Part shown: positions 26,543 through 34,657 of the stretch, one piece after another
Layout of the letters: every line of letters begins with the position of its first letter
Position numbering within the stretch: the first letter of the stretch is position 1
Source of the DNA: Bacteroidota bacterium
GTDB lineage: Bacteria; Bacteroidota; Bacteroidia; Cytophagales; Cyclobacteriaceae
Direction: 5' to 3'
NCBI GenBank assembly: GCA_023417065.1
Contig: JAEZGH010000057.1
Coordinates: 124,001-188,000 of the forward strand
Length of the DNA: 64,000 bases
Translations under genes and position numbers: made by a program
The notes under the pieces: model-generated
What the model was told of the DNA's origin: nothing
What the model saw: the letters and a program-made list of their open reading frames with translations, nothing else
The model's database searches: none

Positions 26543-27712
26543 ATGGAATTTGCTACAAGCCGGAATAAAAACGTCCGCTTTGAAGAAACTGAAAATCAGA
26601 CGATGATCGCCGAGATGGTCAGAAGTTTTGGCGCAAAAGAGATCAAACCGAATATGATGGTCTGGGATGAAACCCAGGAATTTCCCGTAGAGCTTTTCCG
26701 CAAACTCGGTGAGCAAGGCCTGATGGGCATGCTCATCCCCGAAGAATACGGTGGCGCCGGCCTCGGTTACCTTGAATACATTACCGCTATCGTGGAACTT
26801 TCCAGAATCGATGGGTCAATCGGGCTGTCGATGGCTGCCCATAATTCGTTGTGTACAAACCACATTTTCCAATTTGCCACCGACGAACAGAAGCGCAGAT
26901 ACTTGCCTAAGCTGGCGAGCGGTGAGTGGATAGGCGCATGGGGTCTTACTGAACCAAATACGGGCTCCGATGCGGGAAACATGCGATGTGTGGCAAAACG
27001 CGATGGTGATCACTATGTCATCAATGGTACCAAGACCTTCATCACCCATGCCATTTCAGGGCAGGTAGCCGTAGTTATCGTTCGCACCGGCGAAGTGGGC
27101 GATTCCCATGGGATGTCAGCCTTCATCGTTGAAAAGGGCACCCCTGGTTTTAGCTCAGGCAAGAAGCAGAACAAGCTCGGAATGCGGGCTTCGGAAACGG
27201 CGGAGCTGATCTTCGACGACTGCAGAATCCACCAGTCACAATTAATTGGCCGGGAAGGCGAAGGCTTCATCCAGGCTATGAAAATACTGGATGGCGGGCG
27301 CATATCGATCGCAGCGCTCAGCCTTGGAATTGGATTAGGTGCTTTTGATTGCGCGCTGCAGTATTCCAAGGAACGGCATCAATTCAATAAGCCCATTGCG
27401 AGTTTTCAGGGCATCGCCTTCAAACTTGCCGAAATGGCAACGAAGCTTGAAGCTGCCCGCCTTTTGACATTCCGCGCCGGCGACCTAAAAAACCGCGGAA
27501 TTGACGTCAATCGCGAATCCGCCATGGCCAAGCTTTATGCTTCGGAAGTCGCCGTAGACGTTGCCAATGAGGCTGTTCAGATTTTCGGCGGGTACGGCTA
27601 CACAAAAGATTACCCTGCTGAAAAATATTATCGCGACGCCAAACTGTGCACAATTGGTGAAGGAACCTCTGAAATTCAGAAGCTCGTTATCTCTCGTTCG
27701 TTGCTGAAATAG
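26543..27712 (+). CDS. Acyl-CoA dehydrogenase
   Basis: A 389-residue flavoprotein that introduces the alpha-beta double bond in acyl-CoA during beta-oxidation or branched-chain amino acid breakdown. LTEPNTGSDAGNMRC and KTFITHA are the FAD-binding segments, and the C-terminal IFGGYGYTKDYPAEKYYRDA is the family signature. The catalytic base is the Glu in LCTIGEGTSEIQK. Length fits short- and medium-chain members; the chain length preferred cannot be read. It is divergent from ugd and appears to be a single gene. Confidence 0.95.
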   Translation: MEFATSRNKNVRFEETENQTMIAEMVRSFGAKEIKPNMMVWDETQEFPVELFRKLGEQGLMGMLIPEEYGGAGLGYLEYITAIVELSRIDGSIGLSMAAHNSLCTNHIFQFATDEQKRRYLPKLASGEWIGAWGLTEPNTGSDAGNMRCVAKRDGDHYVINGTKTFITHAISGQVAVVIVRTGEVGDSHGMSAFIVEKGTPGFSSGKKQNKLGMRASETAELIFDDCRIHQSQLIGREGEGFIQAMKILDGGRISIAALSLGIGLGAFDCALQYSKERHQFNKPIASFQGIAFKLAEMATKLEAARLLTFRAGDLKNRGIDVNRESAMAKLYASEVAVDVANEAVQIFGGYGYTKDYPAEKYYRDAKLCTIGEGTSEIQKLVISRSLLK

Positions 27713-27738
27713 CTTTCTTTAACATTTTTTTGGCAAGG

Positions 27739-27770
27739 GTTGCATAAAAAAGAACCGAGTCTTATCTTTG
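27739..27770 (+). promoter_or_regulatory. Promoter of rpsU
   Basis: GTTG at 27739-27742 and TATCTTTG at 27763-27770 are 20 nt apart; the -7 element is perfect. Transcription should start near 27776, leaving a leader of about 13 nt before the rpsU ATG. Confidence 0.75.
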
Positions 27771-27788
27771 CCCCCCTAATTCGGAATT

Positions 27789-27986
27789 ATGCTTATAGTA
27801 AACGTTAAGGAAAACGAATCAATCGACAAAGCACTGAAGCGCTTCAAAAAGAAATTTGAAAAGACTGGCGTATTGAAAGAACTTCGTGCACGTACGGCTT
27901 TTGAAAAGCCATCTGTCAGACGCCGTAATGAAATCATCCGGGCGGCGTACAGAGAAAGACAGCGCAACGCAGCAAATAACGGTTAA
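27789..27986 (+). CDS. rpsU: 30S ribosomal protein S21
   Basis: A 65-residue, strongly basic protein with the S21 pattern NVKENESIDKALKRFKKKFE and a C-terminal helix of Arg-rich repeats (RRRNEIIRAAYRERQ). In Bacteroidota S21 stands at the head of a conserved block with xer and hpf, as here. A strong promoter lies upstream; two hairpins and a terminator follow the stop, so it is probably transcribed mainly alone. Confidence 0.97.
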   Translation: MLIVNVKENESIDKALKRFKKKFEKTGVLKELRARTAFEKPSVRRRNEIIRAAYRERQRNAANNG

Positions 27987-27989
27987 GAT

Positions 27990-28029
27990 ACCGTTCTTAC
28001 AATAAGAATGGTGACTACGGAAACGTAGT
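27990..28029 (+). ncRNA. Two hairpins in the rpsU 3' untranslated region
   Basis: ACCGTTCTTA and TAAGAATGGT pair around a CAA loop at 27990-28012; one pair is a G-T wobble. ACTACG and CGTAGT then pair around a GAAA tetraloop at 28014-28029. Together with the terminator at 28060 they make a compact structured tail of about 100 nt, which could be a stable 3'-end-derived RNA or just mRNA protection. Confidence 0.4.
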
Positions 28030-28059
28030 TATCCACATTCTATCGTCATTCTATCAACA

Positions 28060-28098
28060 AATCCCCTTAGGGTCTTTCCTTAAGGGGATTATTTTTTT
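28060..28098 (+). terminator. Terminator after rpsU
   Basis: AATCCCCTTA and TAAGGGGATT form a 10-bp stem with an 11-nt loop, followed by a run of T (ATTTTTTT). Confidence 0.9.
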
Positions 28099-28137
28099 AC
28101 ATTGCTTCTATCAGTTTCACAGGCGTGGTTGAGAAGT

Positions 28138-29013
28138 ATGATAGAAACCTTCCTGAAATACCTCAGATTCGAAAAACGCCTGAGCGAGAATACAGCGGTA
28201 GCCTACCATACCGACCTCACACAATTTGCCAGGTTCCTGGCAGACTCCTTTCAGGAGAATGATCCAACTAATGCTGATTATGGAATGATCCGGGCCTGGA
28301 TCGTCAACCTGGTCGATTCTGGCTTAGACCCGGCTTCAGTGAATCGTAAGATCGCCTGCCTCCGCTCCTTCTATAAGTTTTTGCTTCGCGAGGAAATCAT
28401 CAAAAAGAATCCGATGACAAAAGTACGGGTTCTTAAAACCAGCAAACGACTGCCCGCGTTTATTAAGGAAAGCGATATGGCAAACTTGCTGGATAAACCC
28501 ATTGACGAAACCTTCCCGGCCTGGCGTGAGCGCATGATCCTTGAGCTATTCTACGGTACGGGTATACGCCTTCGGGAGCTCTTGAACCTGAAAGAAACCG
28601 ACATCGATCTAAGAAACCGTACCCTAAGAGTACTCGGAAAAAGGAACAAGGAACGCATCGTGCCCTTTTCCGCACACCTTGCCCAGGTGATCAGCAGCTA
28701 CCGCGAGGTTAAACGGAGAAGTATAACGTCGTCAAGCGATGCCCTGCTCGTAACTGACAAAGGTGAGCCTTGTTATCCGACGATGATCTATCGGATTGTA
28801 AAGGCGAACCTGACTTTACATACGACTTCCGACCGGAACAGTCCCCATGTATTGCGCCATACCTATGCGACGCACTTGCTGGACCACGGCGCGGAAATCA
28901 ATGCCGTCAAGGATCTGTTGGGACACAGCAGCCTCGCTGCCACGCAGGTCTATACGCACAACTCGATGGAGAAACTAAAGAAAGTATTTGAACAGGCGCA
29001 TCCCAAAGCATAG
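28138..29013 (+). CDS. xerC: Tyrosine recombinase of the XerC/XerD type
   Basis: A 291-residue recombinase. The N-terminal SAM-like DNA-binding domain starts MIETFLKYLRFEKRLSENT; the catalytic domain shows Arg in GTGIRLRELLNLKETD, His-x-x-Arg in HVLRHTYATHLLDHG, His in LGHSSLAATQ and the nucleophile Tyr in VYTHNSM. It should resolve chromosome dimers at dif. I start at 28138; an in-frame TTG at 28102 would lie in the rpsU terminator region. The rpsU-xer-hpf order is a housekeeping arrangement in this phylum, so it is not a mobile-element integrase. Which of XerC or XerD it is remains uncertain. Confidence 0.9.
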   Translation: MIETFLKYLRFEKRLSENTAVAYHTDLTQFARFLADSFQENDPTNADYGMIRAWIVNLVDSGLDPASVNRKIACLRSFYKFLLREEIIKKNPMTKVRVLKTSKRLPAFIKESDMANLLDKPIDETFPAWRERMILELFYGTGIRLRELLNLKETDIDLRNRTLRVLGKRNKERIVPFSAHLAQVISSYREVKRRSITSSSDALLVTDKGEPCYPTMIYRIVKANLTLHTTSDRNSPHVLRHTYATHLLDHGAEINAVKDLLGHSSLAATQVYTHNSMEKLKKVFEQAHPKA

Positions 29014-29016
29014 TAT

Positions 29017-29106
29017 ATGTTTAACACTAACCTAACTGTATGAAGAAATAACTACCGCGACCTCTGGCGGTCGCAACAGCCAGGCTGTTTAAATGTTTAA
29101 CACTAA
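29017..29106 (+). promoter_or_regulatory. Structured leader before hpf with a 14-nt direct repeat
   Basis: ATGTTTAACACTAA occurs at 29017-29030 and again at 29093-29106. Between the copies, GCGACC and GGTCGC form a hairpin (29057-29074) and AACAGCC-A-GGCTGTT is a near-perfect palindrome (29075-29089). Such elements upstream of a stress-controlled ribosome factor suggest regulation, but none is proven. Confidence 0.5.
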
Positions 29107-29118
29107 AACTTTTTTATT

Positions 29119-29421
29119 ATGAAGGTACAGGTGCATTCCATCCACTTCGATGCAGATCGCAAGCTTATCAATTACATTCAGAAGAAACTCGACAAGCTCG
29201 AAACGTTTTATGATCGAATGGTGGACAGCGAGGTCTTTCTCCGCCTCAACAACGAAGGCGTGGAGAATAAGACAGTGGAGATTAAGTTACGCGTACCAGG
29301 GACTCTGCTATTCGCAACTGAGAAGGCAAGATCCTTTGAAGAGGCTACCGGGCTCGCCGCCGATGCGCTGCGCAATCAGCTCAAGAAGTTTAAAACAAAA
29401 ATTAAGAACGGAAGGGTTTAA
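29119..29421 (+). CDS. hpf: Ribosome hibernation-promoting factor, short form
   Basis: A 100-residue protein of the HPF/YfiA family: VHSIHFDADRKLINYIQKKL at the start, then ENKTVEIKLRVPGTLLFATE and SFEEATGLAADALRNQLKKF. It binds the 30S decoding region in stationary phase or stress and helps form inactive ribosomes. It lacks the long C-terminal dimerisation domain of long HPF. It sits 105 nt after xer with a structured leader between, and a strong terminator follows. In many Bacteroidota tRNA genes and tuf come next; here metK on the other strand follows. Confidence 0.94.
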   Translation: MKVQVHSIHFDADRKLINYIQKKLDKLETFYDRMVDSEVFLRLNNEGVENKTVEIKLRVPGTLLFATEKARSFEEATGLAADALRNQLKKFKTKIKNGRV

Positions 29422-29450
29422 CGATTTTCTTCCAGAATGACTATAAATGC

Positions 29451-29486
29451 AGAGGCCGCCTTTTTCAAGGGCGGCCTCTTTTTTTG
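29451..29486 (+). terminator. Terminator after hpf
   Basis: AGAGGCCGCC and GGCGGCCTCT form a 10-bp GC-rich stem with a 9-nt loop, followed by seven T. The opposite strand has only a broken T run, so it serves mainly hpf. Confidence 0.94.
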
Positions 29487-29506
29487 GAATCTCTTTAGAA
29501 TACTTC

Positions 29507-30763
29507 TTATTGAAGTTTGAAAGCTTTCTTCACCTGATCGACGTAATCGAGTTTCTCCCAGGGGAAAAGTTCAACCTTAAGCTTGATCTGATTCGCCTTG
29601 CCTTCATTGAAAATCTTCTCAACAACTTTGGGCTCGCGTCCCATGTGCCCATAAGCTGCCGTTTCAGAATAAATCGGCGACCTCAGGTTGAAGCGCTTCT
29701 CGATAAAATAAGGACGCATATCGAATATCTTCTCAACTTTGCGGCTGATTTCACCGTCAGTCATGTCAACCTTGGCAGTTCCGTTAGTGGTTACGTATAG
29801 ACCTACCGGTTGAGCTACTCCAATAGCATAGGCAACCTGAACAAGGGCTTCATCACAAAGTCCCGCAGCTACCAGATTTTTTGCAATGTGACGAGTAGCG
29901 TACGCTGCAGAGCGGTCTACTTTGGAAGGATCTTTTCCTGAAAATGCACCCCCACCATGAGCACCTTTCCCTCCGTAGGTATCTACAATGATCTTCCGGC
30001 CCGTAAGCCCTGTATCTCCGTGCGGGCCTCCGATCACAAACTTGCCAGTAGGGTTAATATGGTACTTGATATCACTTCCGAAGAGCTTCTGAACGCGTTT
30101 TGGAAGTTTCTTTTTTACACGCGGAATTACAATATCAATAATATCCTGACGGATTTGCTTTAACATCTTTTCATCCCTTCCGAAGTCATCGTGCTGAGTA
30201 GACACAACGATCGTATCTACCCGAAGGGGCTTGTGATTGTCATCGTATTCGATCGTCACCTGCGACTTGGAATCCGGACGGAGGTATTTCATCACACGAC
30301 GCTCTTTGCGTATGGCAGCCAGTTCGCGGAGGATTGAATGCGCAATCTCCAAAGGCAGCGGCATGAAGTTATCCGTTTCGTTTATGGCATAACCAAACAT
30401 CATCCCCTGGTCGCCGGCGCCCTGCTCTTCTTTGCGGCGGCGCTCAACGCCCTGGTTAATATCAGGCGACTGTTCGTGGATGGCAGAAAATATTCCGCAT
30501 GAGTTGGCCTCGAACATATACTCGCTTTTCGTGTATCCGATACGGCGAATAACTTCCCTGGCGATATCCTGAACATCGAGATAAGCTTCAGACTTAACCT
30601 CTCCGGCCAACACGACTTGCCCTGTAGTTACTAAAGTTTCACAAGCAACCTTGGAATTGGGGTCGTAGGCGAGAAAGTAATCGATAAGTGCGTCTGAAAT
30701 CTGATCTGCTACTTTGTCGGGATGTCCTTCAGAAACCGATTCTGAAGTGAATAGATATGACAT
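29507..30763 (-). CDS. metK: S-adenosylmethionine synthetase
   Basis: A 418-residue enzyme that joins methionine and ATP to form AdoMet. N-terminal FTSESVSEGHPDKVADQISD, central GAGDQGMMFGYA and GGGAFSGKDPSKVDRSAAY are the family signatures, and the ATP-binding loop FVIGGPHGDTGLTGRKI is intact. A very clear promoter overlaps the end of the upstream RsmI-like gene; the leader of about 50 nt has no obvious SAM riboswitch. It converges with hpf. Confidence 0.98.
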   Translation of the reverse strand: MSYLFTSESVSEGHPDKVADQISDALIDYFLAYDPNSKVACETLVTTGQVVLAGEVKSEAYLDVQDIAREVIRRIGYTKSEYMFEANSCGIFSAIHEQSPDINQGVERRRKEEQGAGDQGMMFGYAINETDNFMPLPLEIAHSILRELAAIRKERRVMKYLRPDSKSQVTIEYDDNHKPLRVDTIVVSTQHDDFGRDEKMLKQIRQDIIDIVIPRVKKKLPKRVQKLFGSDIKYHINPTGKFVIGGPHGDTGLTGRKIIVDTYGGKGAHGGGAFSGKDPSKVDRSAAYATRHIAKNLVAAGLCDEALVQVAYAIGVAQPVGLYVTTNGTAKVDMTDGEISRKVEKIFDMRPYFIEKRFNLRSPIYSETAAYGHMGREPKVVEKIFNEGKANQIKLKVELFPWEKLDYVDQVKKAFKLQ

Positions 30764-30817
30764 AAAGTGAATTTTATGAAGTGAGGTAAGTTATTTTGAA
30801 AATGGTGGATTAGCGCG

Positions 30818-30848
30818 CAAATTTAAAGCGATTTGGCTAATTGCCAAA
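30818..30848 (-). promoter_or_regulatory. Promoter of metK
   Basis: On the minus strand TTTG (30848-30845), 19 nt, then TAAATTTG (30825-30818) match both consensus boxes exactly. Transcript start is expected near 30812. Confidence 0.85.
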
Positions 30849-30858
30849 CCGATACATA

Positions 30859-31569
30859 CTACCTGCTTAAAAAGAGAAATACCGCCGGTGCCTTCGGAAG
30901 CTGAGGGGTATTCTGCCGCCACTCCCCAACAGGGCGCGTCCGTATGAACTGGTCCTTGCCTGTAATGTCAATCGCCACCGTAAGGAGCGTTTCTTTCCGT
31001 AGCGTCTTCACCAGCTGCCCCAGCAACTTGTTGTTCCGATACGGCGTTTCGATCAGGATCTGCGTTTGCTTTCTCTTTTCTGATTCTCGCTCGAGTTCCC
31101 GGATTTCTTTGCTCAGAAGCTGATTATCTACCGGCAAGTACCCATGGAAAGCAAACTGCTGACCATTCAGACCCGACGCCATCAATGCAAGAAGAATGGA
31201 CGACGGGCCAACCAGGGGCACCACTTCAACCTCATGCCGATGTGCCCATGCAGCGGCCAGGGCTCCGGGATCCGCGATCCCCGGACAGCCCGACTCAGAT
31301 AGTAGGCCAACACTACTTCCTTTCAGAAGAGGATCGAGTAGTGATGCAAGTGAATCTTCCGTTGTATCCTTATCAAGCACATCGAACTCCAGCTGATCTA
31401 TCGAAGGAAATAACTTCAGGCTGCTGAGATACCTTCTCGCAGTGCGAACGTTTTCGGCAAGGAACACACGCAACCCCGGTAATACCTGCAGTACCTGAGG
31501 CGATATAACTTCCAGTTGAGTGCCTTCAGATATAACGGTCGGAATCAGATACAGCTTTCCCTTGTTCAT
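30859..31569 (-). CDS. RsmI-like SAM-dependent methyltransferase (tetrapyrrole methylase fold)
   Basis: A 236-residue protein. YLIPTVISEG at the N-terminus and VGLLSESGCPGIADPGALAA match the conserved SAM-binding blocks of the RsmI family, and VPLVGPSSILLALMASGLNG follows. It is shorter and more divergent than true RsmI, which 2'-O-methylates 16S rRNA C1402, and fits a second Bacteroidota paralogue of unknown substrate. It is divergent from the DUF2905 gene and sits just upstream of metK, which makes the methyl donor; co-regulation is not shown. Confidence 0.88.
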   Translation of the reverse strand: MNKGKLYLIPTVISEGTQLEVISPQVLQVLPGLRVFLAENVRTARRYLSSLKLFPSIDQLEFDVLDKDTTEDSLASLLDPLLKGSSVGLLSESGCPGIADPGALAAAWAHRHEVEVVPLVGPSSILLALMASGLNGQQFAFHGYLPVDNQLLSKEIRELERESEKRKQTQILIETPYRNNKLLGQLVKTLRKETLLTVAIDITGKDQFIRTRPVGEWRQNTPQLPKAPAVFLFLSR

Positions 31570-31640
31570 CTATGTGACAGATTAATCGGAACCCGTTTAA
31601 CGCAATGGTCAAACTTTACTAACTTTCGCCCTGCTTGGCT

Positions 31641-31853
31641 GTGGGAAAAATACTTATCATAATCGGATTTATTCTAATCGTTGCAGGTATTCTTATAACC
31701 TACAGTGACAGGATTCCATTTATCGGGAAACTCCCCGGCGACATTACTATCGAAAAGGAGAACTTCCGGTTTTATTTTCCCATTACTACCAGCATCTTGC
31801 TGAGTGTTTTAATTTCTCTTGCTTTGTACCTTATTAATCGTTGGCGTCAATAG
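31641..31853 (+). CDS. DUF2905 small membrane protein
   Basis: A 70-residue protein with two hydrophobic helices separated by the DUF2905 signature PFIGKLPGDITIEKENFRF and the following YFPITTSILLSVLI. The start is GTG at 31641, which gives the family's short N-terminus (MGKILIIIGFILIV); a TTG two codons earlier is possible. Function unknown. Its stop lies 11 nt before the aminotransferase start, so it heads a run of same-strand genes. TAACTTTC at 31620-31627 is a near match to a -7 element. Confidence 0.88.
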   Translation: MGKILIIIGFILIVAGILITYSDRIPFIGKLPGDITIEKENFRFYFPITTSILLSVLISLALYLINRWRQ

Positions 31854-31864
31854 ACGGCTATCCT

Positions 31865-33013
31865 ATGCTCACTTGTAAACACGCGAAATTCACGCTAACT
31901 CCGAATGTCACCTATCTCAACTGCGCTTACATGAGTCCGCTGTTGAAAGAAGTGGAAAAGGCGGGCATAAGGGGTATCCGAACGAAGCGCAGGCCCTTCG
32001 CTATTACGCCGGAGGATTTTTTCCTCAAAAGTGACCAGCTACGAAAAGAATTTGCCAGGACTATTAACGCCAGCGAACCTTCCCGGATAGTTATCATACC
32101 ATCTGCGTCTTATGGACTGGCCAACGTTGCGGCGAACCTCAACCTCACAAAGGGAAAGGAAATAATAGTTGCAGGGGAACAATTCCCGAGCAACATTTAT
32201 CCGTGGCATTCACTGTGCGAGAAAACAGGTGCCACCGTGAAGGCTGTTGCTCCACCCGATACCCCGGAGCAACGCGGCATGAAATGGAACGAAGCTGTTC
32301 TGAACGCGATCACCGAAAGTACCGCGGCCGTAGCTATTGCCAATTTCCATTGGGCCGACGGAACGCGATTCGATCTCCAGGCAATAAGAAAACGAACCCG
32401 TGAAGTTGGCGCACTGCTTATCGTAGACGGTACCCAGTCCGTTGGCGCCTTCCCGTTTGATGTGGCAACCATTCTACCAGACGCGTTGGTATGCGCCGGA
32501 TACAAGTGGCTGATGGGGCCCTACTCCATTGGTCTCGCGTACTATGGCCCGGCCTTCGACAATGGTACGCCAATTGAACACAACTGGATCAACAGGAAAA
32601 ACAGTGAAGACTTCACGCGCCTTGTAAATTATGAAGAGCAGTATCAGGACGGCGCCTTGCGCTACGAGGTTGGTGAACACAGTAACTTCATTCTTGTTCC
32701 CATGTTGTTGAAAGCTGTTCAACAGATCAACCGCTGGAACCCACAAGCCATCCAGGAATACTGCAAACAGATTACCGAGGAACCCATTCTCCGCCTTATT
32801 GAACACGGTTATCAGATCGAGGATGAAGCATGGCGGGGAAGCCATCTCTTCGGCATACGCCTGCCCCAGGGTCGCGAAATTGGAGCGCTCAAACAAAAGC
32901 TTGCTGAAAAGAAGATTTTTGTCTCTGTGAGGGGCAATGCAATCCGGGTTTCGCCGAATGTTTATAACCGAAAAGAAGATTTGGAGAAATTCGCCCGCGT
33001 ACTGACCTCATGA
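31865..33013 (+). CDS. Class V aminotransferase-fold PLP enzyme
   Basis: A 382-residue enzyme of the cysteine-desulfurase/kynureninase group. The pyridoxal Lys is in VCAGYKWLMGPYSIGLAYYG; LIVDGTQSVGAFPFDV and IIPSASYGLANVA are the other family blocks. Proteins of this type without an active-site Cys loop act on various amino acids, so the substrate is unknown. I start at 31865 (LTCKHAKFTLTPNVTYLN); a TTG at 31841 in the same frame overlaps the previous gene. Its stop overlaps the EamA gene start by 4 nt (ATGA), so the two are coupled. Confidence 0.9.
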   Translation: MLTCKHAKFTLTPNVTYLNCAYMSPLLKEVEKAGIRGIRTKRRPFAITPEDFFLKSDQLRKEFARTINASEPSRIVIIPSASYGLANVAANLNLTKGKEIIVAGEQFPSNIYPWHSLCEKTGATVKAVAPPDTPEQRGMKWNEAVLNAITESTAAVAIANFHWADGTRFDLQAIRKRTREVGALLIVDGTQSVGAFPFDVATILPDALVCAGYKWLMGPYSIGLAYYGPAFDNGTPIEHNWINRKNSEDFTRLVNYEEQYQDGALRYEVGEHSNFILVPMLLKAVQQINRWNPQAIQEYCKQITEEPILRLIEHGYQIEDEAWRGSHLFGIRLPQGREIGALKQKLAEKKIFVSVRGNAIRVSPNVYNRKEDLEKFARVLTS

Positions 33014-33972
33014 ATATCCCGGCCAGAAAAGACTCGCGGGCTTACTTCATAAGTGGGATCGTCATCGCGCTGTTGGGAGCAGTGTGTTTTTCAACGAAAG
33101 CCATCTTCGTCAAGCTTGCCTATCGCGATACAACGGTCGACGCCGTAACATTGCTTGCGCTGAGGATGCTCTTTTCTCTGCCATTCTTTTTAGTGTCTGC
33201 TGCCATCAGCTCGTCAAGCAGTACCAACAAAAAGTTTACCCTGAAACAATGGATTGGAATCGCAGCCGTCGGATGCATCGGGTACTACATCTCCAGCCTG
33301 CTCGATTTTCTTGGATTGCAATACGTGTCTGCCGGAATAGAACGCCTGATATTATTCATATATCCAACGCTGGTGCTTCTGATTTCTTCGGCCGTATTCA
33401 AAATTAAAATTAACGCATACCAGTGGTGTGCTATTCTGATTACATATGCCGGACTACTACTGGCGTTCTGGGGTGAAGCTAAATTCGACACGTCAAACCC
33501 GCAATTCTTTACAGGCTGTATCCTGATCTTCTGCTGCGCGGTAACGTATGCCATTTATATTGTTGGCAGTGGAAGAATAATCCCAAAGGTGGGCGCTTCA
33601 AAATTTAACAGCTATGCGATGTCATTCGCGTGTATAGCGGTACTCCTTCATTTCCAGGTGACGTCCGAAAGTTCCTTGCTTAGCCTTGAACCCCTCGTCT
33701 ATGTATATAGTCTGGCAATGGCCATCGTAAGTACAGTCATTCCTTCGTACCTTGTATCCCACGGCATCAACCGGATCGGTTCCGACAACGCCGCTATCGT
33801 GGGAAGCATCGGCCCGGTTTCTACTATTGTCCAGGCCAACCTGATATTAGACGAACCGGTCCTTGGTTTACAAATCGCCGGAACGGCCTTGATTTTAGTC
33901 GGCATCCTAATGGTCAGCAAAAAGCCAAAAGCCTCGAACGCTGTGCAGAAAACAAAGGCAGAAACAACATAA
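33010..33972 (+). CDS. EamA (DMT) family membrane transporter
   Basis: A 320-residue protein with about ten hydrophobic helices arranged as two EamA repeats: the first begins GIVIALLGAVCFSTKAIFVK and the second near residue 155; the second repeat ends VLGLQIAGTALILVGI and a charged tail. DMT transporters commonly export amino acids, nucleosides or sugars. Its 4-nt overlap with the aminotransferase gene suggests it moves that enzyme's substrate or product, which is inference only. Confidence 0.92.
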   Translation: MNIPARKDSRAYFISGIVIALLGAVCFSTKAIFVKLAYRDTTVDAVTLLALRMLFSLPFFLVSAAISSSSSTNKKFTLKQWIGIAAVGCIGYYISSLLDFLGLQYVSAGIERLILFIYPTLVLLISSAVFKIKINAYQWCAILITYAGLLLAFWGEAKFDTSNPQFFTGCILIFCCAVTYAIYIVGSGRIIPKVGASKFNSYAMSFACIAVLLHFQVTSESSLLSLEPLVYVYSLAMAIVSTVIPSYLVSHGINRIGSDNAAIVGSIGPVSTIVQANLILDEPVLGLQIAGTALILVGILMVSKKPKASNAVQKTKAETT

Positions 33973-33980
33973 TTTATGTC

Positions 33981-34631
33981 ATGAAATGCTGGATAATCAT
34001 CGGAATCCTCGCTTGCAGTCTCTGTGCGACTGCCCAGGAGAAAAAGTATTCGATTGTGTTTCTGAACAAAAAGGAGGCAAGCGATAAGCTTTCGCCTGAA
34101 GAAACAAAGCGCATTATGGATGGACACATGGCGAACATGGGCCGCCTGAGTAAAGAAGGGAAGCTTCTCGCTGCAGGCCCATTCGAAGGCGGTGGCGGAA
34201 TATTCATCATGAGCAGTGCGTCCACTGCTGAAGTCGAAGAGTGGATTAGTACAGATCCCGGCATCCAGGCAAAGCGTTGGGACGTTGAAATCCTGCCTTA
34301 CATTCCCCGCCATGGCGGCGTATGTCCCGTCGGCGAAGAATATACGATGGTGCATTACTCCTTTGTTCGGTTCGACGCTATCGTAAGCAAATTCACAGCG
34401 GGAAATCAGGGGAACTTAATGGCACAGCACAACGATTACCTTAAAAAGGTTATCGCCACTGGAAACGTGGTCACCGAAGCGATCTTCGGCGAGTCTGATG
34501 GTGGCATAATGATTTTAAAAGGTGACGTTGACTCCGACCTTGTGCAAGGCGATCCTGCAGTTCGGGAAGGATTGATTGAAACTCAGATTAAAAAATTGTA
34601 TATCGCCCAGGGTTCGTTCTGCGAACAATAG
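33981..34631 (+). CDS. Exported protein with two YCII-related domains
   Basis: A 216-residue protein with a signal peptide (CWIIIGILACSLCATAQ). Residues about 20-110 form one YCII-like domain (DGHMANMGRLSKEGKLLAAG followed by PFEGGGGIFIM), and residues about 125-212 form a second (HNDYLKKVIATGNVVTEAIF and GESDGGIMIL). Most YCII proteins are cytoplasmic single domains, so a secreted tandem is unusual. The function of YCII domains is not well defined. It lies 8 nt after the EamA gene. Confidence 0.82.
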   Translation: MKCWIIIGILACSLCATAQEKKYSIVFLNKKEASDKLSPEETKRIMDGHMANMGRLSKEGKLLAAGPFEGGGGIFIMSSASTAEVEEWISTDPGIQAKRWDVEILPYIPRHGGVCPVGEEYTMVHYSFVRFDAIVSKFTAGNQGNLMAQHNDYLKKVIATGNVVTEAIFGESDGGIMILKGDVDSDLVQGDPAVREGLIETQIKKLYIAQGSFCEQ

Positions 34632-34657
34632 GCGAATGTTAAACTTTTGATTCCATC

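Noticed and set aside
28138..29013. Tyrosine recombinase as a mobile-element integrase
   Set aside because: It has the size and motifs of XerC/XerD, lies in the housekeeping order rpsU-xer-hpf, and no att site or phage gene is present.
30764..30858. SAM riboswitch upstream of metK
   Set aside because: The leader is only about 50 nt and shows no pseudoknot or known SAM-element core; the promoter overlaps the preceding gene.
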